Origin: Mycoplasma sp. NEAQ87857
Lineage (GTDB): Bacteria; Bacillota_I; Bacilli_A; Mycoplasmatales; Metamycoplasmataceae
Reading direction: 5' to 3'
Length of the DNA: 64,000 nucleotides
NCBI RefSeq assembly: GCF_009792315.1
Contig: NZ_CP045542.1
Coordinates: 682,001 to 746,000, forward strand
The notes beneath the pieces are model-generated. The model was not told the origin of the DNA. It worked only from the letters and a program-made list of their open reading frames with translations, and did not search any database. The position numbers were made by a program, and so were the translations under genes. Below, piece after piece: positions 1-10,346 of this stretch (its first letter is position 1; each line of letters begins with the position of its first letter).

Positions 1-593
1 ATTTAGATTATATTGACTTAAATGAATTTGGAGTTTATGATATTTCAAAATTAGGACTTTCTTATATTCCAAGTGATAGACATAAACATGGTTTAGCTTT
101 AGATTACACTATTAAACAAAATACTGTAATTAGAAAATTATGAGATAAAACTTATTCATTTTTATCAATTTTTAAAAGTAAAGCTATTAACCAAGAAACT
201 CAAGAAATTATTGAAAAATATGATGTTCGTGGAGCTAGACAAGGATGATCTATGGCTAGATCACTTTCTGGTGGAAACCAACAAAAATTTATTGTTGGTA
301 GAGAAATGAATTCAGAGCATGATTTCATTTTAATTGTTCAGCCAACTAGAGGTCTTGATGTTGGAGCTATTAAAAATATTCACGAACGTATTATTCAAGA
401 AAAACAACAAGGTAAAGCAATTTTATTAATTTCATATGAATTAGATGAAGTATTTGCTTTGGCTGACCGTATTGCTGTACTTAACGGTGGAGAAATACAA
501 ATTGTACAAACTGCTGATAAATTAACCAGAACTCAAATCGGTATTTATATGGCAAGTAAAAAACAACAAGGAGATTTAAATGAAAACAACTAA
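1..593 (+). CDS. Nucleoside/BMP-type ABC importer ATPase, C-terminal part
   Basis: The window opens inside this gene; the frame is open from base 3 and one UGA Trp is read near base 141. The visible part is the second nucleotide-binding domain of a sugar/nucleoside-type ABC ATPase. It has the signature LSGGNQQKFIVGREM, a Walker B-region QPTRGLDVGA (Gln where many ATPases have Glu/Asp before PTRGLD) and the switch-region ISYELDEVFALADRIAVL. This arrangement is typical of the double-domain ATPases that energise BmpA/YufNOPQ-type nucleoside importers. The downstream permease starts 14 bases before this stop, so the two are translationally coupled. The N-terminal domain and substrate-binding lipoprotein lie outside the window. 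The family is confident; the substrate is inferred from family and context. Confidence 0.88.
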
Positions 594-2190
594 AATCAAA
601 ACTTCTCCTAAACAAACTTTAGAAAATGTAAGATCTTTTTTAATGTTTGATAATAAAAAAGATTCTAGAAAAAAAATATATGCATCATTATGAGCAATTA
701 TTTTTGGTTTATTAATCGCTTCAGTAATTTATGTAATTATTGGTAGAACTGGAGCAAGTGCTCAAAAAACTGGATTATTTACCTTTGTTAATTATTTAAT
801 TAAAGGAGCATTACAATCTACTCTTAGAAAAGATTTATATTTACTGATTATCTTTTTTGGATTTTCAGGTTTAGCAGTAGCAGTCAGTTTTAAATCAGGT
901 CTGTTCAACATTGGGGTACCTGCTCAAATGACACTACCTGCTATTCTATTCTTTACTATTATTATTTCTAATAATATTAATCCAGATAAATTAAGTATTA
1001 ACTACTTAATTGGAATGTTCTTTGTTTTCATTCTTTTAGGATTATTAGTTGGTGCTATATCTGGTATATTAAAAGCTTATTTTAATGTGCATGAAGTTAT
1101 ATCAACTATTTTCTTAAACTGAATCATTACATATTTAGCTTCTTGATTATTTAATAAAAGTAACTTTATTTTCTTTACTCCAAATCAACAAGATCTAACT
1201 AATAGATATTTTTCAGATATTTTAGGATTAAGAAAAATAATTATTAGCAATCAAATTACATATCAATTTATTTATGTTGGATTTGCATTATTAATCCTTT
1301 TAGCTTTAGGATTATGATTCCTATACAACAAAACTACTTTAGGTTATAAAATCAAAATGGTTGGTATTAACCCTTCAAATGCTGAATATGTTGGTATTAA
1401 TCGTAAATTAACTACTATTTTAGTTATGTCATTCTCTGGAGCACTTGCGGGATTATCTGGATTTTATTACATAATTTTAAAAGAAGGAAAACTTTCAGGA
1501 GATCCTGCACCTTTAAGTATTGGATTTGAATCTATTGCTATTTCATTAATTGCTTTAAATAGTCCTATTGGAGTATGTTTTAGTTCAATGCTATATAGCT
1601 TTATTTATAATGGTGCAGTATCATTCCAATTAAAAAATGGATCAGAATCTTTAAAACCAGAGTTCTTCTTATTATTAACTGGTTTAATTATCTTTATGGC
1701 TGCTTTATCGGTAATGTTTTACAAATTTAAACCTTTAAGAACATTAGCCAAATATTCTTATTTATTTACCAATAAAGATTATTGATTAAACTTTAAAACT
1801 TATCATATTAGTAAAATCAAATACTTATGAAAAGAACGTTTTGTAGTGTATAAACATTTCTTTACTCATTTAAAATTAAAAGCAAAGTTTGCTAAAGAGC
1901 AAAAAGAATATGAAAATCAAATCGCTCAGTTAATAAAAAATAAATCGCAAATGAGCAATGATGAAGTAATTGAAATGTATAGTCAAATTGCTAAATTAAA
2001 AGTTGAATTTAGAAACAAACAAGTTGAATTTGGACTTAATGAATATGTTGATTTAAGAAATAGATACAAAAATACAGTATATTCTCATAAAAGTCAATAC
2101 AAATTAATCAAAGAACACTTATACAACCAATTCGTTCAAAATAAAATTTATGCTAAGTACCAAAATTGATTAAATAAAGGGGTGAATTAG
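580..2190 (+). CDS. ABC importer permease 1 (nucleoside/BMP type)
   Basis: 536 residues with several in-frame UGA Trp codons. ATG 580 follows AAGGAGAT and overlaps the upstream ATPase. The middle holds about eight to nine hydrophobic segments of a BPD_transp_2-type permease. A recognisable stretch is YKIKMVGINPSNAEYVGI followed by SFSGALAGLSGF, the usual cytoplasmic loop and next helix of YufP/RbsC-like permeases. After the last membrane segment (about residue 385) the protein carries an unusually long, highly charged tail of roughly 140 residues that is probably coiled coil. It should pair with the second permease, 1 base downstream, to form the channel. The tail has no recognised function. 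Confidence 0.85.
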
Positions 2191-2191
2191 T

Positions 2192-3154
2192 ATGACTTTA
2201 ATTATTACTTATGGATTAATGTTCTTTGCTATTTTAATCCTTGGAACAATTTCTGGTATTTTTTCTGAACGTGTAGGGATTGTAAACATTGCGATTAATG
2301 GATTTTTAATTTTTGGTGCTATAAGCTATTTATACATTAGTGAATTTTTATGAAAAGCAATCACTGGAGGAAACTCTGAACTTAAAATTAGTGCTTGATA
2401 TCAAATTATCGCTACTTTGTTTAGCGCAATTTTAACTTCATTATTTGCAGTATTATTTGGATTTGCAACTATTAAATTAAAATCTGAACAAACTATTTCA
2501 GGTTTTGCGATGAACATTTTAGCTGTTGGTATTGCTGCTTTATTAATTATTGTTTTAACAAAACTTCAAGGTCAAGGTTCACAAATTGCTTCAAGATATA
2601 AAACAGAATTAGCTCTTAGTGGTGCTCCTGCAGATTGAAGAAATATTATTTCATTTAAATTATTCATTGCTATCATAGTATCAGTTTCAGCTTGATTTGC
2701 ATTAAGAAAAACTAAATGAGGATTAAGATTTAGATCAATTGGGGAAAACCCTCAAGCTGCTGATGTTGCGGGAATTAACGTTAATAAAACTAAATGACAA
2801 GGTATTATTATTGCAGGATTTGTTGCAGGAATTGGTGGATCAATTTTTGCTGAAATGAATAGTGCAGAATTCTCTGTAACTCATGATGTTCAAGGGCTAG
2901 GATATATTGCTTTAGCAATTATGATTACTTCTAGATGAAAAGTTTCATTATCTATTTTAGTATCATTATTCTTCTCATTATTATTATCTACTTCATTCTT
3001 TGGTGTTTCATTGTTTGGAGCAGGATTTAGTAAATATAAAGAATTATTCTATACCTTACCATATATTATCACACTTGTTATTATGGTCTTTGGAAGTAAA
3101 GGTTCTGTTGGACCTGCAGCTGCTGGTGTTCCATATGATAAATCTAAGAGATAG
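2192..3154 (+). CDS. ABC importer permease 2 (nucleoside/BMP type)
   Basis: 320 residues, about eight membrane segments, UGA Trp codons in frame. It starts 1 base after the stop of permease 1, preceded by GGGGTGAA. Family signatures are FSERVGIVNIAINGFLIF near the N-terminus (compare GIxNIGxEG in YufQ-like permeases) and GLRFRSIGENPQAADVAGI, the cytoplasmic coupling-loop region. It is the second half of the heterodimeric channel of the nucleoside-type importer. The operon ends here with a strong hairpin terminator. Length and motifs fit the family without gaps. Confidence 0.87.
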
Positions 3155-3158
3155 AATT

Positions 3159-3187
3159 AATAACTCACATAAAGTGAGTTATTTTTT
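3159..3187 (+). terminator. Terminator of nucleoside importer operon
   Basis: Perfect 10-bp stem AATAACTCAC/GTGAGTTATT with a 5-nt loop and a following T-run, just after the permease stop at 3154. Confidence 0.9.
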
Positions 3188-3220
3188 GTATAATTAAAAA
3201 AATATCAAAAGGAGAAACGA

Positions 3221-4288
3221 ATGAATTTAAAAAAATATTTATTACTTAGCTTAACAACTATTGCTCCATTAGCTAGTGTTGCAGCAATTGCTTGTTCGAA
3301 TACAAAAAATGATAAACCTGAACAACCTGGTGCAGGAAATCAAGGATCACAAACCCCAGGATCAGGAAACTCAGGAAATCAAGGATCACAAACCCCAGGA
3401 TCAGGAAACTCAGGAAATCAAGGATCACAAACCCCAGGATCAGGAAACCAAGAGTCAGGAAACTCAAACAACCAAGGATCACAAACTCCAGGATCAGGAA
3501 ACCAAGAGTCAGGAAGCTCTAACAATCAAGGATCAGGAGCAGGGGATCAAACTCAAGTTACTGAAGAACAAAAAAATGCATTATTAGAGAAAGTAGCTAC
3601 TTTTAAACAAAAAGTAACTTCTAAAGTGGATGAATTATTACAATCATCAGATGCTCAAAAACTTGAATCTAATCCTGCTTTTGCAGCTTTAAAAACACAT
3701 TTAGAAACAAGTAAAACTATTCCTGCAAACTTAGAAACTGAAGCTCAAAATATCACTACAACAGCACAACTAAATCAAGTTAAAACACAACTAACTCAAG
3801 CAGAAGCAGCTTTTGATCAATCGATTGAATTGCTTAAAGAGACATTCAAAACTCTTGTTGAGGCTCTTCCTGGAGTTGATAACGCTCAAGAAGCAACTTT
3901 ATCATTAGAAAACAACTTTACTACTAAAGCTACTGCTTTAGCATCAGTAGAAAAAGCTGTTAACTTTGTTAATGAGTTATTTAAATATATGAAAGAACAA
4001 AACGCAAGCTCATCATTTACATTTACTGCTGCAGGAACTGCTCATTCATATACTAAAGAGCAACTAATTGAAAAATATATGCCTACTTTAGATGTATTTA
4101 AAGAAGGTGGAACTCATGGAACTACACCTGAAACAGCTTTAAATGGTTTATTAACTAAATTAAATGGTATTAAAACTAAAATTCAAGCAGTAGCTGAAGG
4201 TTCTTGAGATGATTCAAAAGAAGAAATGCAAGGATTATTTTTAGACTTTTTTGAAAATAATTTAAATGGTACATTTGCTGAACAATAA
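3221..4288 (+). CDS. Repeat-containing surface lipoprotein
   Basis: 355 residues; one UGA Trp at 4205 is read before the TAA at 4286. The signal peptide MNLKKYLLLS ends in a lipobox AIAC (Cys about residue 25), predicting an acylated surface lipoprotein. Residues about 35-110 are low-complexity Gly/Ser/Gln/Asn/Pro repeats encoded by near-identical 39-bp DNA units. The rest is a helical domain with no motif that I recognise. The segment from about residue 117 (EQKNALLEKV) to 205 resembles the corresponding part of the nuclease lipoprotein at 6618, as does the signal peptide. GGAG lies just upstream of ATG 3221. Function unknown; a variable surface antigen or adhesin is plausible but not shown. 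Confidence 0.85.
3338..3530 (+). repeat. Tandem 39-bp coding repeats in lipoprotein
   Basis: Units begin at 3338, 3377 and 3416. Each encodes the 13-residue block NQGSQTPGSGNSG, and the first two are identical in DNA. The array then changes to longer degenerate units with NQES/NNQGS. The high identity suggests slippage-driven length variation. Confidence 0.9.
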
Positions 4289-4292
4289 TAAA

Positions 4293-4318
4293 AAATATCG
4301 AGATTTATCTCGATATTT
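4293..4318. terminator. Bidirectional terminator between convergent genes
   Basis: 12-bp perfect stem AAATATCGAGAT/ATCTCGATATTT with a 2-base gap between arms; T-rich downstream on plus and A-rich upstream. It lies between the lipoprotein (plus) and the HAD gene (minus), and the HAD stop codon (4305-4307) sits inside it. Confidence 0.8.
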
Positions 4319-5153
4319 TCTTTTTACCCTGAGAAACCATTCGTTTTAATTCAAAATCACTACGGTATAAATAATCATCAATTGCTTCAACTAAACCATC
4401 TTGTTTAACATCTGAAGTGAAGAATTTTGCATATCCTTTAGTGTGATTATCAGCATTATCCATAACATAAGCATAATCTGATAATTCAAACATTGAAATA
4501 TCATTTTGACTATCTCCAACAGTCATTGCGTCTTTAATATTCATTTCAAAAACATTATCACACAATCATTTAGCTCCTGTACCTTTAGAAACATTTGATT
4601 TAGTTATTTCTATATGTGATTTAACATCACATATATTTAAATCAATATTACGTTCTTTAGCTAAATTATAGAAATTAACTAAATTTTCTCTAGGTCCATA
4701 AATTTCAACTTTGTGTACATCATTTGGAATTGAACCATCAGTGATTCAATCGTTATACTCACAAAATTCAGATATAAATTCTTTAAATTCTTGAGTGTAT
4801 AAATGTAAATAATATTGATGAGTACCAAAGTAATATAAACCAACATTTGTTTCTTTAGCTACTTGGAATACTTTTTCTACTTCAGCAACAGGCATATATT
4901 CAACATGTAAGATTTCTTTAGTTAAATTATCAAATATCAATGCTCCATTAGAACATACAATATATCTTGATGATAATTGATCACATAATCTTTGAATTTT
5001 ATTAAATGGTCCATTACCAGTATTAATAACAAAAGGAATGTTTTTTAAACTTAATTCTTTTGTCTTATTAATGGTATTTGTACTTAATGTCTTATCTGGG
5101 AATGGGTAAATTGTCCCATCGACATCACTAAAAATTGCTCATTTATTAATCAT
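4305..5153 (-). CDS. Cof-type HAD-superfamily phosphatase
   Basis: 282 residues, with UGA Trp codons. HAD motif I is FSDVDGTIYP near residue 8, motif II is VINTGNGPF near residue 41, and motif IV is TVGDSQNDISMF with the acidic pair, about 60 residues from the end. A lysine at TKSNVSKGTGAKWL fits motif III. The cap between motifs II and III is typical of Cof/IIB hydrolases that dephosphorylate small metabolites. The start codon is the first ATG of the frame, 39 bases from the divergent gene at 5193. The real substrate cannot be read from sequence. A second Cof-like gene lies at 50723-51538. Confidence 0.9.
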
Positions 5154-5192
5154 AGTTATTTAATTATAAATAAAAATGTATAAAATAAAATT

Positions 5193-5672
5193 ATGAACAA
5201 TATAATTAATATTTTGCAAGCTAAAATTAAAAGAGATAAAAACAAACTTATTGTATATCGTTTTTTAGATTGATTTTTTTCAATTTTAATTGCGATTTTA
5301 AACATTACTTTGATTTCTATAGCAATTTATACTCTAGTAAATTTGATTCATATTACTAATTTACATAAAAAAAATCCTACTGAACAATATAAAATTGATG
5401 CATCATTTTATTTATTAATTGCTTTGGTGATCTTAATTATTACTTCTTTGATGCTTACTATTGTTTTAGCCGTTTATAAACAAAATACTAATCAAGCAAC
5501 TTATAAAAAACTTTATAGTACATTAAAATATGTGCAAACCAAATATGAAGCAAACAAAATCACTTATGAGCAATATCAAGATACTATTGAGCAGTTATAT
5601 CAAAGAGCTAAGTACAAAAATAAATTTGTGATTAAAAAGATAGTAAAAGATGAAATGGTTAAATGAGGTTAA
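5193..5672 (+). CDS. Small two-helix membrane protein A
   Basis: 159 residues; UGA Trp codons at about residue 27 and near the end. A short basic N-terminal region is followed by two hydrophobic segments (about residues 25-55 and 72-95) and a charged, probably helical C-terminal tail rich in Lys/Tyr/Gln. It is first in a tight run of three genes with the same layout (5193, 5674, 6170). No catalytic motif. The two-helix layout with cytoplasmic helices resembles DUF4231/SLATT-type 2TM proteins, but this is an architectural comparison only. Confidence 0.7.
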
Positions 5673-5673
5673 A

Positions 5674-6183
5674 ATGAATGTCGAGTTTTTAAATAAAAAA
5701 ATTGAAAAAATATATAAGAAAATTAAATTACAATATTATGTTTATGCTACTTTTTATTACATTTTAAATATGATTACTATTTTTGCTGCTTTAGTAATAG
5801 GTGTATTAGCTGTATATTATCTTGCAGGAAGTAATAAGCTAGGAGAAAGACAAAATATATTAAATAACCCTTGATATAATGAAGTGCTTGTAGGGGTTGG
5901 GTTTTATCCAGTATTAACCACTAGTATCAACTCTTTTATTGGTTTTGTATCAGGGATATTATCATTTTTTGTTGTTAACAAAAAATATCAAGATCGCAAA
6001 ATACAATCTAAAAAAATTCAATTACATATTTTAATTTGTAAAGAGCAATTATCGATATATAAAAATATCGATAATGAAGGTGAAAGATTATTTATGTTAT
6101 ACAAAAATATTTTAAATATCTTAGAAATTGATAAATACAGCTATCAAGATTTAATTAATGAGGATTTCAATGAAACAAAATAA
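5674..6183 (+). CDS. Two-helix membrane protein B (DUF4231-like layout)
   Basis: 169 residues. ATG 5674 is chosen over ATG 5650 because GAGG lies 6-9 bases upstream and the gene then starts 1 base after the previous stop. Basic helix (residues 5-20), hydrophobic segment (about 20-50), short loop, second hydrophobic segment (about 70-105), then a long charged helix. The middle gene of three similar ones; the next overlaps its end by 14 bases. The layout matches DUF4231/SLATT-like 2TM proteins often annotated in mycoplasmas, but homology is not proven. Confidence 0.7.
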
Positions 6184-6550
6184 TTCAAATAATATCTCTT
6201 TAAAAGAGAAAGAAAAGTTTATTAAAAACAAATATTTTAAAAGTAAGTCAATATTTATTATTTTAAGTATTCTTTCAATTTCTATTGCTTCATTAACTGT
6301 TGTTTTAAACTTGTTTTCAATTAGATATAATGAAGCAAATAACACCATAATGACTTTGTTTATTACCATAGCAATCATTAACGTAATTGGTACTTTTTGT
6401 GTATCGATTCAATCATTTTTTAATATCACAAATAAGAAAAATATTTTAAATGAAAATATTGAACAAAATCAATTAACTATCAAAAATATTCAAGAAAATA
6501 AAGATATTACTGAGAAAGATTTAGAAAACATTATTCAAACTTTTGAATAA
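6170..6550 (+). CDS. Small two-helix membrane protein C
   Basis: 126 residues. ATG 6170 is preferred over ATG 6158 because GAGG precedes it at normal distance; it overlaps the previous gene by 14 bases. Basic N-terminus, two hydrophobic segments (about residues 22-48 and 55-80), then a charged helix with several NIQENKDITEKD-like turns. Together with the two upstream genes it forms a co-translated set of three 2TM proteins. No motif that I recognise. Confidence 0.68.
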   Translation: MKQNNSNNISLKEKEKFIKNKYFKSKSIFIILSILSISIASLTVVLNLFSIRYNEANNTIMTLFITIAIINVIGTFCVSIQSFFNITNKKNILNENIEQNQLTIKNIQENKDITEKDLENIIQTFE

Positions 6551-6617
6551 TGTTTTTATTAATTTGAAAAAGAGTAAAATTTAAATAATATATATAAATT
6601 TTATTAGGAGTAATATC

Positions 6618-8555
6618 ATGAATTTAAAGAAATATTTAGCACTTAGTTTTGGTGCAATTGCACCATTAGCAACTATTGGGATGGTTGCTTGTCAAAATCC
6701 AACTAATAATGGAGATAATAAAAATAAAGGTGGTAACAAAGATAATAATGTTACACCAGATCCAAAATTAGCAACCCAAGACCAAAAAAATACATTAATC
6801 CAAAAAATTAAACTTAAACAAACTAATTTTTCTACACAAATAGCTCAACTTTTAGAGAAAGTTAATGATAAAATTAAAAGCATTGATGGAACCAATCCGT
6901 TTGAAGCATTAAAAACTCAAATAGAAGCCTTTAAAAATACTCCAGCAACAGTTTGAGAACAAAGAATTAACTCTGCTACAAAAAAAGATGAACTAGATCA
7001 AATTGAAAAAGATTTTGATAAAGCTATGGAAGCTTTAGATACATTTGTAAATAATCTTACACAACAAATTGAGACTTTATTAAAATATGATAGTGAAAAA
7101 ACAGCAGATGATAATCCAAATAAAAAAGAAGAATCATCAAATAACTCACCAACTACACCAGGTACATCAAACTCTGCAAATGAAAGTAAATATATTTACA
7201 CATATGATGCTAATAACGATTACTACAAACCTTTAGAAGGAAAAAGTGGTAAAGAATTATTTGATGCAATTTTAGCTTTACAAAAATCTAAATTACATCC
7301 ACATTCTGGAGCTTATAATGATCTTGTGAGATTTTACGTAGAAAGTAAAGCTTTTAAAGATTTATATTATGAAAAAGATGGAAGTTTATTAGATATTTAT
7401 TCTGAAAATCCTAATGGCAAAGATCCGTATGAATATACAACATATCAATCAGGAAATTATAAAAAAGAAGGTGATTCAACCAATAGAGAACACTTAATTC
7501 CACAATCATGATTTAATAAAGAAGAACCAATTAGATCTGATAGTCAATTTGTATGACCTACAGATAGTAAAGTTAATGGCATTAGATCTAATTACCCTCA
7601 TGATGTTGTTAAAACCGTGTCTGAAACATCAGAAAATGGATCAAAATTAGGGACTAATGCTGATGGTCAAAAAGTTTTTGAACCAATTGATGCATTTAAA
7701 GGAGATGTAGCAAGAGCTTATTTATATTTTGCGGCCACATATTCATTTGGTAATATTAACGGATTAAGCATTTATATGAAGAATAGTATTTTTGATAGAA
7801 ATGATACATTTGGACTTCCTTTATACTGAATTAATTTATATGTAAATTGAGATAAAAAAGATCCAGTAGATATGTTTGATATTACAAGAAATAATGAGAG
7901 TGCTAAATACGAGTCTTTACGTAATCCATTTATTGATTATCCAGATTTATATAACAACTTATTTATTGAAAATCCTAAACCATTTGTTAATAAAGGAATA
8001 TTAATTAGTGCTAAATTAAATCCTAATTATAAAGATACAAATAGTTCATCAAATGTTAATATAAATATTCCGGATAATAATACTCCAAGAAATAATTCTT
8101 CAACAACAAATAATAGCCCATCTAACAATGGAAATTCATCAAGTTCTATGGATAACAGTGCTAATTTAGATCAATACGCTGATGCATTTAAAAATGGGTA
8201 TCAAATTGATCAAGCTAAAAAAGAAGAATTAATCCAAAACTTAAATCAAAATCATGTTATTAGATTTGATTATAAAAATAATTCACTAATTATTCTTACA
8301 AACAATTCAAAACCCGATTGAAAACAAGAAACTAATATTTTAAGATTTGCAACATTTAATGGTAATTTACCAAGAGGGATACAAATGGCTAATGAAGAAT
8401 CAGAAAATGGTGATACAAGATTCGGATCAAACTTATCATATACATTTACTGATAATAAATTAACCATTAAATTCAAAGTTGCTAAATATAAAGGTAAAAA
8501 TAAAGCTCAAGATGTATCTAATACAATCAATACATTAGAATTTACTTTAAGTTAA
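6618..8555 (+). CDS. Endonuclease I-family lipoprotein nuclease
   Basis: 645 residues with many UGA Trp codons. The signal peptide MNLKKYLALS ends in lipobox MVAC (Cys about residue 25), so the protein should be anchored outside the cell. Residues about 55-150 repeat the helical module of the lipoprotein at 3221. A nuclease domain follows from about residue 190: TNREHLIPQSWF (endonuclease I-type NREHxxPxS, with the catalytic His) then a downstream FVWPTDSKVNGIRSN. This is the bacterial extracellular DNase/RNase I-like family that nucleotide-auxotrophic mycoplasmas use to degrade host nucleic acid. A Ser/Asn linker (about 475-515) leads to a C-terminal domain of unknown role. GGAG upstream of ATG 6618; terminator at 8558. 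Confidence 0.87.
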
Positions 8556-8557
8556 CA

Positions 8558-8586
8558 AAAAATACAACCAAAATGGTTGTATTTTT
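8558..8586 (+). terminator. Terminator of nuclease lipoprotein gene
   Basis: 13-bp perfect stem AAAAATACAACCA/TGGTTGTATTTTT, 3-nt loop AAA, directly after TAA 8553-8555. Confidence 0.9.
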
Positions 8587-8691
8587 CTTTGCAAAAACTA
8601 GCAATATTAATAACTTTGCTATAATATAACTAATATTTTTATTTAATAAAAATAACATTCATTTAATTTTAATAATTAATTTAGGAGATAT

Positions 8692-10344
8692 ATGGAAAAC
8701 GTCAATATTTTTGCCTTAGGAGGGCAAGATGAAAATGGTAAAAATTGTTATGTTTTAGAACATAACAATAATATTTATATCATTAATACAGGGGTTAAAA
8801 TACCAATCAACTCACAAAATGGAGTAGACACATTAATTCCTGATTTTAGTTATTTAGAAAAAAATAAAAACAAAATTCAAGGTGTTTTTATTAGTGATAT
8901 TAAAAATGAAACTTTTTCTGCTTTACCATGATTGGTAATGAAAATACCTGGATTAGTAATCTATACTTCTGCTTTTAATAAGGTTTTAATTCTTGAAAGA
9001 TTAAGTAAATATAATATTTCAGATGCTAATTATAAAGTTCAAGTTATTAATCAACCAATTAAATTAGGTCAATTAACAATTAAACCATTTGCTTTAAGTG
9101 GAAGTTTACCTGGTAATATTGGTTTTGATTTTATGACTAAAAATGGTGATTATTTATTTATGTTTAACTTTGTTGAAGGTAATTTAGGTATTTATGGAAA
9201 AACTTACTTTAAAGAATTAAGACAATTTTTAGGAAATAATAAAATAAATGCTTTGGTAGTAGATGCTGGAAAAAGTAATTTTAATTCTAAAGCAATTAAT
9301 AAATTAAATAAAAGTGCTCAAATTGATCAAGCTTTTGAAAATGCAGATCCTAAAGCTAAAATTGTTGTTGGAGCATATGATGAAGAAATGGTTGTTTTAG
9401 AGCAAGTATTACGTAATGCTAAAAAATACAATCGTCCTGTAGCTATGTATGGTAAAACTTATGCTCAATTACTTTATTTAATTACCCAAGTTAATAATAA
9501 ATTAGAACTTCCTCAAATCATAGATCATAAAACTATTAATAAAACTGAAAATGTAGTGGTTTTAGTTACTGGATCAATTGAGCGGTTATATGCAAGATTT
9601 TTAAGAATTACAGATAATAAAGATGTTTATTTAAGATTAAATAAAGCAGATACAGTTATAATGCTTGCTCCACCAGTAAATGGTTTAGAATCTCTAGCTG
9701 CAGTTACATTGGATGAAATTGCTAAAATTTGTTCTAAGATTTATGATATTCAAGAAAGTGAATACTTTAGATCCAGACCATCAAAACACGATATTTACAA
9801 CTTAGTTAAAACATTAAAACCAAAAACAGTAATTCCTGCTCAAGGGTTATATAGATATTTAGTAGATGCTTCAAATTACTTAATGGAAGATAAAGAATTA
9901 AAGAAAAATATGCATCCTATAATTTTACAAAATGGTAAAGTTGTCCATTATGTTGATGGTAATTTATTTAGCTTAAATGGAAAAGTTAAAGAAGTTGGAG
10001 ATACTATCATTGATGGATTTGGAGTTGGAGATATTTCTTCGGAAGTTATTGCTGAAAGAGATTCTTTAGGTAGAGAAGGGGTGATTATTATTAATACTCT
10101 TTATTCACCTAAATCAAAAAAAATTATCTCAAAATTACACATTAATTATGTTGGAGTAATTGATGAAACTGATCAACCTGAAATTAATAAATTAATTAAA
10201 TCAATTTTAATTGAAACATTTAATAGTAAACAATTTAGTTCAATGCGTGAATTAAATGAAAAAGTTAGAAAAATTATTCGTAAGAAAATATTTAAACTAA
10301 CTGATAAAGATCCAATGGTTGCATTAACTTTAACTAAATTATAA
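8692..10344 (+). CDS. RNase J-like protein with degenerate active site
   Basis: 550 residues, UGA Trp at 8929. The fold signature of RNase J is clear: FALGGQDENGKNCYVLE at the N-terminus, GVDTLIPDFSYLEKNKNKI, then beta-CASP and C-terminal regions of usual length. The metal motif expected as THGHEDHIGALP reads SDIKNETFSALP here (residues 68-79), so all four ligands (three His and the Asp) are replaced. The later IPVHGEYR region reads IPAQGLYR, and the SGHA-type motif is also missing. It is therefore probably a non-catalytic RNase J2-like partner or RNA-binding scaffold. The conserved C-terminal half argues against decay. GGAG upstream of ATG 8692. Function inferred. Confidence 0.85.
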
Positions 10345-10346
10345 AA

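Noticed and set aside
3338-3530. CRISPR array
   Set aside because: Repeats are directly adjacent, in frame and coding, with no spacers; no cas genes in the window.
3276-3587. 103-codon plus-strand frame and 69-codon minus frame over the lipoprotein repeats
   Set aside because: They arise because the 39-bp repeat is a multiple of three, so every frame stays open; the lipoprotein frame has signal peptide, lipobox and RBS.
6151-6378. 75-codon minus-strand frame over the two-helix gene C
   Set aside because: Antisense shadow of two overlapping coupled plus-strand genes with RBSs; no RBS of its own.
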